From contig DAIDKA010000042.1 in the NCBI GenBank assembly GCA_027451085.1, positions 1 to 5,343 on the forward strand: 5,343 bases of DNA, written 5' to 3'. The notes beneath the pieces were generated by a model that saw only the letters and a list, made by a program, of their open reading frames with translations, was not told the DNA's origin and did no database searches. Origin of the DNA: Gammaproteobacteria bacterium (GTDB lineage: Bacteria; Pseudomonadota; Gammaproteobacteria; Steroidobacterales; Steroidobacteraceae). Positions 1 to 5,343 of this stretch are shown here, in pieces. Made by a program: the position numbers and the translations under genes. Numbering within the stretch: the first letter of the stretch is position 1; every line of letters starts with the position of its first letter.

Positions 1-54
1 CAACGTGGCGCTCATCCGGGCCGCATCATGGTGATGTCGACAGCGTTGCATTAC

Positions 55-60
55 GGAGGA
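55..60 (+). promoter_or_regulatory. Shine-Dalgarno sequence of the NUP-family gene
   Basis: GGAGGA ends 8 nt before the ATG at 69, a near-ideal ribosome-binding site. It decides the start: the in-frame ATG at 87 has no comparable site. The first 68 bases contain no other recognisable feature. Frame 1 is open from the window edge to a TGA at 70-72 that overlaps the ATG as ATGA, but 23 codons are too few to show that an upstream gene ends here. Confidence 0.85.
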
Positions 61-68
61 GCTGAAAA

Positions 69-1190
69 ATGAACGGGCAGGCGCACATGCGCAGGCGTGA
101 TCGGACACATTGGCTGGCCGCTGTGCTGGTGATCGGCCACGCAATCGCGGCGGGGTGGGCTGCCGCGGTACAGGCGGCCGCAGCGGCTGCTGTATCGGCG
201 CACCCGCCCATCGAGGTGAAGGTCGTGGTGGTCACGATGTTCGAGATCGGTGCCGACAGCGGCGATCAGCCAGGGGAGTTCCAGCTGTGGTACGAGCGCC
301 AGAAGCTCGACACCCGCCTGCCGTTCGCGCATCACCATGATCTGTTCCTGAACCCGGACACCGGGGTGCTGGGCATTGTGACCGGCGTCGGCACCGCCAA
401 CTCGGCCTCCGCCATCATGGAGCTGGGGCTGGATCCGCGCTTCGACCTTACACATGCCTACTGGATCGTCACCGGCATCGCCGGCGTGGACCCTGAGGAC
501 GCGTCCATCGGCTCTGCGGCGTGGTCACGGTACGTCGTCGACGGCGACCTCGCCTATGAAATCGACGCCAGGGAGATGCCCAGGGACTGGAGCACCGGCA
601 TCTTTGCGCTCGATTCAGACCGTCCGTACGATCCGGACGCCAAGCCCGAGGAGGGACAGGTGTTCGAGCTCAACCGGCCGCTGGTGGATTGGGCCTTCAA
701 TCTCACGCGCAACGTCCCGCTCGAAGACAGCGCTGCGATGCAGAAGATTCGCGCCCGCTACAAAGGTTATCCCAACGCCCGCCGGCCGCCCTTCGTACTG
801 GAAGGAGACAACCTCGCCGCCATGCGGTTCTGGCAGGGCCGGCGGATGAACGACTGGGCCAACCGCTGGGTGCGCTTCTGGACCCATGGCCGGGGCAACA
901 TGGTGATGTCCGAGCAGGAGGACAGCGGCACGCTGCTGTCACTGGGGTATCTCGGCCGCACCGGCCGTGTCGACAACCGGCGCGTGCTGGTGCTGCGCAC
1001 CGGCAGCGACTTCACGATACCGCCGCCAGGAGTCAGCGCAGCGCGCAGCCTGGCCATCGAAAACAAAAACGGCTACGCGGGACTCGGCCCCGCGGTGGAG
1101 GCGGCGTACCGGGTGGGCGCGCGCGTGGTGGAGGAAATCCTCGCGAACTGGCCGCGCTACCGCGAGCGGTTGCCCACCGCTGCGCAGTAG
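69..1190 (+). CDS. Exported purine nucleoside permease (NUP) family protein, probably a periplasmic nucleoside-binding or -cleaving protein
   Basis: This 373-aa protein resembles the NUP family, named after a Candida purine nucleoside permease. Seen: residues 1-44 form a signal peptide with an Arg-rich start (RRRDR, 8-12), a hydrophobic Ala/Leu/Val core (about 16-41) and a likely AVSA|HPP cleavage near 44; an earlier cut after VQA (36) is possible. The remainder shows no transmembrane segments and no cysteine. Its motifs follow the order of the nucleoside phosphorylase/nucleosidase fold: a beta strand KVVVVTMFEIG (51-61), TGVGTANSA (105-113, compare SGIGKVNAA in MTA/SAH nucleosidases), TGIAGVDPEDASIGS (135-149, compare TGSAGG...VGD), MSEQEDSG (280-287, in the place of the ribose-binding Met-Glu) and RTGSD (310-314, compare the catalytic R-x-x-S-D). 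Family membership is fairly sure; 'permease' is probably a misnomer. Whether it hydrolyses, phosphorolyses or only binds nucleosides cannot be read from the sequence. A receptor gene follows 157 nt downstream on the same strand, suggesting import of its substrate. Confidence 0.88.
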   Translation: MNGQAHMRRRDRTHWLAAVLVIGHAIAAGWAAAVQAAAAAAVSAHPPIEVKVVVVTMFEIGADSGDQPGEFQLWYERQKLDTRLPFAHHHDLFLNPDTGVLGIVTGVGTANSASAIMELGLDPRFDLTHAYWIVTGIAGVDPEDASIGSAAWSRYVVDGDLAYEIDAREMPRDWSTGIFALDSDRPYDPDAKPEEGQVFELNRPLVDWAFNLTRNVPLEDSAAMQKIRARYKGYPNARRPPFVLEGDNLAAMRFWQGRRMNDWANRWVRFWTHGRGNMVMSEQEDSGTLLSLGYLGRTGRVDNRRVLVLRTGSDFTIPPPGVSAARSLAIENKNGYAGLGPAVEAAYRVGARVVEEILANWPRYRERLPTAAQ

Positions 1191-1274
1191 GGCCGGCGGC
1201 AACGGACCGTACACATTCAAGCAACGCTGCTGCGCCATAAAGTTGTGCGGCGAGCCGTGGCGTGCATCAAATAT

Positions 1275-1295
1275 GTGAGCCGCATTGACGGTCAC
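1275..1295. repeat. Bulged inverted repeat between the NUP gene and the first receptor
   Basis: GTGA-G-CCG (1275-1282) pairs with CGGTCAC (1289-1295) to give a 7-bp stem with one bulged G (1279) and a 6-nt CATTGA loop. There is no T-run after it, so it is not a canonical intrinsic terminator. It overlaps the TTGACG at 1285-1290 and could be an operator-like element. A stem this short could also be chance in GC-rich DNA. The rest of 1191-1347 shows no gene and no clear terminator, so read-through from the NUP gene is possible. Confidence 0.35.
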
Positions 1296-1315
1296 GGGCC
1301 TCATGTGGACATCTT
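1285..1315 (+). promoter_or_regulatory. Weak candidate promoter for the first TonB-dependent receptor
   Basis: TTGACG (1285-1290) matches five of six bases of a sigma-70 -35 box. The best -10 at a 19-nt spacing is CATCTT (1310-1315), which matches only three of six bases. A TTGACG also sits 62 nt before the second receptor's ATG, against 63 nt here, which slightly raises its credibility. No Fur-box-like or PurR-box-like sequence was seen. This is an inference from a partial motif match. Confidence 0.25.
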
Positions 1316-1347
1316 CGGGCGAACAGCAACAACCCGGGGTGTCTCAA

Positions 1348-3885
1348 ATGAATATGTGCATCCGTGCCCAGGTCTCGGCCATCCTGTCGCTTTCCGCGCT
1401 TGGCGTCTTCGCTGACGCCCGGGCGCAGCAGGCCCAGACGCAGACAGCGTCGCCGAACGCGGCGGCGCCGGTATCCCAGTCGGCCGCCACCGCCAGCGGC
1501 AGCACGGACCTACAGGAGGTCGTGGTCAACGGAATCCGCCGTGGCGATCTCATCATGCCGACCACCGTGACTTCGGATTCAGCGTATGGTCTGGATCTCG
1601 GCGTGCTGGAAACGCCGCGCGCCAACACCGTGCTGTCGAAGACGCAGATCGACGCCCTCGATGTCCAGAACCCGGGAGGGTTCTCCTATCTGACGTCGAG
1701 CGCCTACTCCGACGCCTCCTTCGGGCTGCCGAACGTGCCGCGCATCCGGGGTCAGCTGGCGGACGTGTTTTTCAACGGCATGCGCGATCCCTTCACGCTC
1801 AATGGCTATGGCGCGCCGATGAGCTTCAACATGGTGGACTCGATCGATATCGTCAAAGGTCCGGCCAGCGTGCAGGGCGGACCGGGCTCCGGTGTCGGTG
1901 GTTCCATCGATATCGCCACCAAGATGCCCTCGCTCACCAGGTTCATGGCCGATGCCACCCTGGAGGTTGATTCACAGCAGAAGCGCATTGCCAGCTTCGA
2001 CGTCAGCGGCCCGCTGGCGCCAAACCTCGCCGGCCTGGTGGCCTTCACCAGCAATGACAGCGGCAGCTACTACTACGACATGTTCCTGCACCAGCAGTCG
2101 CTGTACGCGGCCCTGCTGTGGCAGTTCAGCGATAATTACACGGTGTCAGTCAACGGCAGTTTCATCGACTCAAAATACCGGGAGAACGACGGCATCAATC
2201 GCGTCAATCAGAACCTCATCAACAATGACGTGTACCTCACCGGCGCGCCGCCGCTGAGTGATGTCTCAGGTTATGGCACCGTGGTGGACATGACCGGCAG
2301 CACCAGTCTGAACCGCCGCATCCTCATCGACGAGCCGAACGGCACCGGGGCGCATTCCCAGCACGCCGTGCTGCAGCTCATCCAGACATGGCACGTGAGC
2401 GACAGCTTCTCGATCGTGAACAACACGTTCTACGATTACATGAACCGCTACAACCAGACCGAGGACTATTACGCGGATACCGCCATCGGCAGCTATGCGG
2501 TCGAGAACAAGACCGACTTCAAGGTTGATTTCGCCCTGGGGGCGATCGGAAGCCAGATCGATGCCGGCTTCACCTACCGGTACGAGCACATCCTGGACAT
2601 TCAGAACTACAACAACGAGCCGGTGAGCGTGTTCGATCTCTCCCAGGACCCGAACAACTGGATATTCCCCGCGTCCGAGCAGGCCTCCTCCGGTGGCGCG
2701 GTGCTGTATTCGGCGGCGTTCGGCCACCAGCAGTACGGAGTGGCCGCCGCCAACAGCATCGTCCCGGACCAGTCCGTGAACAGCAACCTGCAGGACGGAG
2801 CCATCTTTCTGGAGCACCGGCTCACCTTCTCACCGCAGTGGAGCATGATGTACGGGCTGCGCGGTGACCTGGTGCAGCTGAATGACTCGGATCCGCTGTA
2901 TGCGGCGGTGGCGGCCGACCCCCAGGCGAGCTGGTCACTGACTGATCAGGCCCAGAGCCAGCACACCGGTTGGTATGGCCTGTACAACGGCAACGTCAGC
3001 CTTGTGTGGAGCCCGACGCAATGGATGTCGGGCTATGCCACATACAACAAGGCCCAGTATGTGCTGGCCAACGACAACGACGGCGCGGTCAATACCCTGG
3101 GAGTGGATCCGACCACGCAGCTGCGCCAGGGCACATTGCTGGAAGAGGGTGGTTTGAAGTTCGATCTGCTGGGCAAGGCGCTGTTCCTCTCCATTGCCGG
3201 ATTCCATCAGGAGCGCACGGAGGCGACCGGGGCGGGCGGCCTCGTGCAGTCCTTTGCTCACATCAACGGCGGTGAGATCGAGCTGAACTACCAGCCCGAT
3301 CCGCACTTTTTTGCCACTGCCAGCTACTCCTACCTGCATACCATGCTGGATACACCCGCCGGCTTCTGGAATTTCCCGGCGCAACCGGGCATCAACATCG
3401 ACGGGGCCGGCGGAGCGGTGGCGTGGACGCCCGGCCAGTCTTTCCGTGATCCGGGCGTGCCGGAGCACTTGTTCAATGCACTGGTGAACTACAAGCTGGA
3501 GAACGGCCTCGGGTTCCAGGCCAACGTGCAGGTGACCGGACCGATCGAGACCACGCAGAGCGGTTACGTCAATGCCGCGCAGACTGAGCAGAACATGTTG
3601 AATGACTTCAGCAACTCCTACCTGGGTATTCCCGCCGCGACCGTGATGGCGGCCGTGCCTGCGTCCATCCTGGGCGGTTACTACAAGGCGCCGACCATTC
3701 CCTGGCAGTACACCATCAACGCGGGCGTGTTCTACAGCTTCCTGGGCTATTACACCGTGAAACTGGAGATCTACAACCTCACCAACGAACGCAACATGCA
3801 GAACGACTACTCCTACTACGGGAACGACTTCCTGACCATCCAGCCGCCGCGCAGCTACGACCTGACGATCAGCGCCAAACTCTAG
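1348..3885 (+). CDS. TonB-dependent outer-membrane receptor (complete, 845 aa)
   Basis: This is an outer-membrane active-transport channel driven by TonB-ExbB-ExbD; the substrate is unknown. The ATG at 1348 is chosen because a signal peptide starts directly after it (residues 1-26, cleavage ARA|QQAQ) and GGGG lies 8 nt upstream; the frame is open back to a TTG at 1285, but that would add 21 residues ahead of the signal. A Gln/Ala/Ser-rich linker (27-53) leads to a TonB box LQEVVVNG (55-62). The plug spans about 83-195, with RIRGQ (132-136), FFNGMRDPF (141-149) and DIVKGPASVQGGPGSGVGG (167-185), the siderophore-receptor-like form (xGPAS) rather than the RGPQGT form. The barrel fills the remainder, rich in alternating aromatic and polar strands. 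The end has a typical LEIYNLTNERN segment and a final strand SYDLTISAKL, ending in Leu where many outer-membrane proteins end in Phe. Length is usual for the family. The plug style could suggest a metal-chelate ligand, but the neighbouring NUP gene points to nucleosides; neither is proven. Confidence 0.95.
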   Translation: MNMCIRAQVSAILSLSALGVFADARAQQAQTQTASPNAAAPVSQSAATASGSTDLQEVVVNGIRRGDLIMPTTVTSDSAYGLDLGVLETPRANTVLSKTQIDALDVQNPGGFSYLTSSAYSDASFGLPNVPRIRGQLADVFFNGMRDPFTLNGYGAPMSFNMVDSIDIVKGPASVQGGPGSGVGGSIDIATKMPSLTRFMADATLEVDSQQKRIASFDVSGPLAPNLAGLVAFTSNDSGSYYYDMFLHQQSLYAALLWQFSDNYTVSVNGSFIDSKYRENDGINRVNQNLINNDVYLTGAPPLSDVSGYGTVVDMTGSTSLNRRILIDEPNGTGAHSQHAVLQLIQTWHVSDSFSIVNNTFYDYMNRYNQTEDYYADTAIGSYAVENKTDFKVDFALGAIGSQIDAGFTYRYEHILDIQNYNNEPVSVFDLSQDPNNWIFPASEQASSGGAVLYSAAFGHQQYGVAAANSIVPDQSVNSNLQDGAIFLEHRLTFSPQWSMMYGLRGDLVQLNDSDPLYAAVAADPQASWSLTDQAQSQHTGWYGLYNGNVSLVWSPTQWMSGYATYNKAQYVLANDNDGAVNTLGVDPTTQLRQGTLLEEGGLKFDLLGKALFLSIAGFHQERTEATGAGGLVQSFAHINGGEIELNYQPDPHFFATASYSYLHTMLDTPAGFWNFPAQPGINIDGAGGAVAWTPGQSFRDPGVPEHLFNALVNYKLENGLGFQANVQVTGPIETTQSGYVNAAQTEQNMLNDFSNSYLGIPAATVMAAVPASILGGYYKAPTIPWQYTINAGVFYSFLGYYTVKLEIYNLTNERNMQNDYSYYGNDFLTIQPPRSYDLTISAKL

Positions 3886-3931
3886 CAGCAGGGTGCCGAA
3901 GGGGCAGGCACACAGGATCAGGTCATGCCCG

Positions 3932-3992
3932 CCCGTTCCGACCACGGTTGGTGGACGGGGATGCCGAAGCGGGCACCGCCGACGGCGGGTGC
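3932..3992 (+). terminator. Two tandem GC-rich hairpins after the first receptor, possible transcription end
   Basis: Hairpin A (3932-3959): the arm beginning CCCGT pairs with the arm ending ACGGG, giving 11 bp with two single-base bulges (3937, 3940) and a CGGT loop. Hairpin B (3973-3992): GCACCGCC pairs with GGCGGGTGC, 8 bp with one bulged G and a GAC loop. They start 47 nt after the stop codon of the first receptor. Neither is followed by a T-run, so they are not canonical Rho-independent terminators. They could stabilise the mRNA 3' end or pause polymerase before Rho acts. Confidence 0.35.
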
Positions 3993-4029
3993 GATGCCTG
4001 AATGCGCACGGGGTGTCAGCGTTTATGCA

Positions 4030-4039
4030 CCTCGCGAGG
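4030..4039. repeat. 10-bp perfect palindrome
   Basis: CCTCGCGAGG is self-complementary and lies in the middle of the 296-nt gap between the two receptors. It could be a small regulator site, but a palindrome of this length is not rare in GC-rich DNA. The surrounding 3886-4181 interval encodes nothing convincing: its short open frames have Pro/Arg-rich random-looking translations and no ribosome-binding sites. Confidence 0.3.
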
Positions 4040-4107
4040 CTCCGGTGCCCCGTGCGGTGGGCCGCGTCGCACCGCTTCGAGACGCGAGTTTCTTGAGTGC
4101 ACCACAA

Positions 4108-4135
4108 AGCGCCAGCGGGTTGACGCGGTGGCGCT
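4108..4135. promoter_or_regulatory. 7+7 inverted repeat enclosing TTGACG upstream of the second receptor
   Basis: AGCGCCA (4108-4114) and TGGCGCT (4129-4135) are exact reverse complements separated by 14 nt. The interior contains TTGACG (4120-4125), a five-of-six match to a sigma-70 -35 box. AAAGAT (4145-4150) is a poor -10 candidate at a 19-nt spacing. The arrangement would suit an operator over a promoter, but the -10 is weak and neither use is demonstrated. Confidence 0.35.
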
Positions 4136-4152
4136 GAGTGTTGGAAAGATAT

Positions 4153-4174
4153 CCCTGTAACAAAGACAGGGGAG
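4153..4174 (+). promoter_or_regulatory. Hairpin overlapping the Shine-Dalgarno of the second receptor
   Basis: CCCTGT (4153-4158) pairs perfectly with ACAGGG (4166-4171) across a 7-nt AACAAAG loop. The Shine-Dalgarno AGGGGAG (4168-4174), 7 nt before the ATG at 4182, shares its first four bases with the 3' arm. When folded, the stem would partly hide the ribosome-binding site. The hairpin and the SD are visible directly; a regulatory role is inferred. No known riboswitch core was recognised around it. Confidence 0.5.
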
Positions 4175-4181
4175 TCCTTGC

Positions 4182-5343
4182 ATGAAGCGAACCCGGGTTT
4201 CGGCGGCGACGACCGTCGCGCTGGTTCTGGCGGGCACGGCCGGGTCGCACGGTGCATACGCCGATTCGACCGCCGGCGGGGCCACCGCGGGCGGCGCCTC
4301 GAGCAGTGACAATGATGCGCTGCCCGAGATCACGGTGGTGGCCCAGAAGCAGAGCATTGATCTGCAGCATGCGCCGATGGCGTTGACCGCCATAACCGCA
4401 GAGCAGCTGGCCCAGTCGAACGTCGTTGTGCCCATCGATCTCAATGGTGCCGTACCCGGCCTCGTGATCACCGAGAGTGAGGGCTTCAACCGCAGCGTCT
4501 CCATCCGTGGCATCGGGTTCAATGTCCCCCAGGACGATTCGGCCCAGACATCTGTGTCCTACCATCAGGACGGGATCTACATCGAGTATCCCGCCGCGCT
4601 GAATTCAGGATTCCTGGACGTGGACCATATCGAGGTGTTGCGCGGCCCCCAGGGCACGGTCTTCGGCCAGAACGCCATCGGTGGCAGTATCAACGTGATC
4701 AGCCAGCAGCCGACGTTCGACGGAGTCGACGGCTACGTCGACGTCCAGGCGGGCTCGCGCGACCTGGTACACACGAGCGGCGCAATAAACCTTCCGCTCG
4801 GCGACACTCTCGCGGTCCGCGCCTCGTTCGATCAGGACTACCAGCACGGCTTCACCACAGCGACCGAGGTTCCCGGGTACAGCGGAGGGTATGATCTCGG
4901 CAACACCAACAGCGCCCATGGCCGGTTGCTGCTGCTGTGGCAGCCGGTGGAGAATCTTTCTGTCACGCTGCACGCTGAATATGCGCAGGCCAAGCAGCAC
5001 GAGACGCAGAACAAGAATATCAATGATCCGAATTCCGATCCCTGGCAGCAGAGTTCGGACTGGCCGGGCCGACTGGATTACAACCAGCAGCTGGCCGGCG
5101 CCACCATCGAATACACGCTGCCTTTTGCCACGCTGAAGGCCATCTCGAGCTATCAGGAGGTCAACCAGAAGGGCTCGGTCAACGAGGACGGCGAGGCCCT
5201 GGATGTCACCAACGCACAGGGCATTGCGCACGACGTGGAATGGTTCCAGCACGACTCCAAGGGCATCACGGAGGAGATGGATCTCAGCTCCAGGCCGGGA
5301 GGACCGGTTGACTGGGTGGTCGGCATGTTTTATTTGAAGAGCA
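4182..5343 (+). CDS. TonB-dependent outer-membrane receptor, N-terminal part (runs off the window end)
   Basis: The frame stays open from the ATG at 4182 to the window edge (387 codons), about half of a usual 750-850-aa receptor. An in-frame TAA at 4158-4160 and the AGGGGAG site fix the start. Seen: signal peptide MKRTRVSAATTVALVLAG... with cleavage AYA|DS after residue 27; a Gly/Ala/Ser spacer; a TonB box EITVVA (49-54); a plug at about 60-175 with SIRGIGFN (107-114), YHQDGIYI (127-134) and the family signature IEVLRGPQGTVFGQNAIGG (150-168); then the first barrel strands. The RGPQGT plug is the common type in receptor-rich proteobacteria such as sphingomonads, with GQNAIGG in place of the more frequent GRNATGG. 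It is not a close copy of the receptor upstream, so this is not a recent tandem duplication. The substrate is unknown. No cysteine occurs in the visible mature part. Confidence 0.93.
   Translation, partial: MKRTRVSAATTVALVLAGTAGSHGAYADSTAGGATAGGASSSDNDALPEITVVAQKQSIDLQHAPMALTAITAEQLAQSNVVVPIDLNGAVPGLVITESEGFNRSVSIRGIGFNVPQDDSAQTSVSYHQDGIYIEYPAALNSGFLDVDHIEVLRGPQGTVFGQNAIGGSINVISQQPTFDGVDGYVDVQAGSRDLVHTSGAINLPLGDTLAVRASFDQDYQHGFTTATEVPGYSGGYDLGNTNSAHGRLLLLWQPVENLSVTLHAEYAQAKQHETQNKNINDPNSDPWQQSSDWPGRLDYNQQLAGATIEYTLPFATLKAISSYQEVNQKGSVNEDGEALDVTNAQGIAHDVEWFQHDSKGITEEMDLSSRPGGPVDWVVGMFYLKS

Noticed and set aside
680..687. Chi-like octamer GCTGGTGG in the NUP gene
   Set aside because: A single 8-mer within GC-rich coding sequence is expected by chance, and the Chi sequence of this organism is unknown.
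1285..1347. TTG at 1285 or ATG at 1303 as the start of the first receptor
   Set aside because: Either would put 15-21 polar residues ahead of a standard signal peptide that begins at the ATG at 1348, and the TTG is also part of a -35-like TTGACG.
1191..1347. Fur box or PurR box upstream of the first receptor
   Set aside because: No AT-rich GATAAT-type repeats and no ACGCAAACG-type palindrome are present, so neither iron nor PurR control can be claimed from the sequence.
2266..2817. Antisense open reading frame of 183 codons inside the first receptor
   Set aside because: It is fully contained in a receptor gene with clear TonB box, plug and barrel features; the translation is a His/Val/Gly-rich shadow with no recognisable domain.
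3893..4137. Two short + strand open frames in the gap between the receptors
   Set aside because: Their translations are Arg/Pro/Ala-rich and random-looking, lack Shine-Dalgarno sites, and run through the hairpins and inverted repeats.
3886..4181. Cobalamin, TPP or other known riboswitch upstream of the second receptor
   Set aside because: The gap is long and structured and receptors are often riboswitch-controlled, but no B12-box, CTGAGA/thi-box or other conserved core was found.
2935..4257. Long antisense open reading frame (440 codons) across the end of the first receptor, the gap and the start of the second
   Set aside because: It lies opposite two well-supported receptor genes. Its translation is rich in Arg, Pro, His and Val without domain-like motifs, as expected for the complement of GC-rich codons, and no family is recognisable.

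Overview
The window is GC-rich, almost fully coding on the + strand, and comes from a Gram-negative bacterium: it carries two TonB-dependent outer-membrane receptors and one exported protein. The style of the proteins (Ala/Gly/Ser/Gln-rich spacer after the signal peptide, then a TonB box, many high-GC codons) fits a proteobacterium rich in such receptors, for example Steroidobacter/Nevskia-type Gammaproteobacteria or sphingomonad/caulobacter-type Alphaproteobacteria. The sequence alone does not settle which.

Layout: 1-68 is the upstream edge and holds a strong Shine-Dalgarno sequence. 69-1190 encodes an exported protein of the family annotated 'purine nucleoside permease' (NUP). Its sequence reads like a soluble nucleoside phosphorylase/nucleosidase fold rather than a membrane transporter. 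1191-1347 is a short intergenic region with a bulged inverted repeat around a TTGACG. 1348-3885 encodes a complete TonB-dependent receptor (845 aa). 3886-4181 is a 296-nt gap with no credible gene; it holds two GC-rich hairpins just after the receptor, a 7+7 inverted repeat around another TTGACG, and a hairpin whose 3' arm contains the Shine-Dalgarno of the next gene. 4182-5343 is the first 387 codons of a second TonB-dependent receptor, of a different plug type, cut by the window end.

Working together (inference): a receptor imports a substrate across the outer membrane and the periplasmic NUP-like protein binds or cleaves a nucleoside there, so the locus may be a purine-nucleoside scavenging cluster. 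No inner-membrane transporter, regulator or purine-catabolic gene lies in the window to confirm this. No mobile element, CRISPR array, tRNA or rRNA was seen. The most interesting points are the enzyme-like motifs in the so-called permease, the matching TTGACG placement 62-63 nt upstream of both receptor starts, and the hairpin that may occlude the ribosome-binding site of the second receptor.
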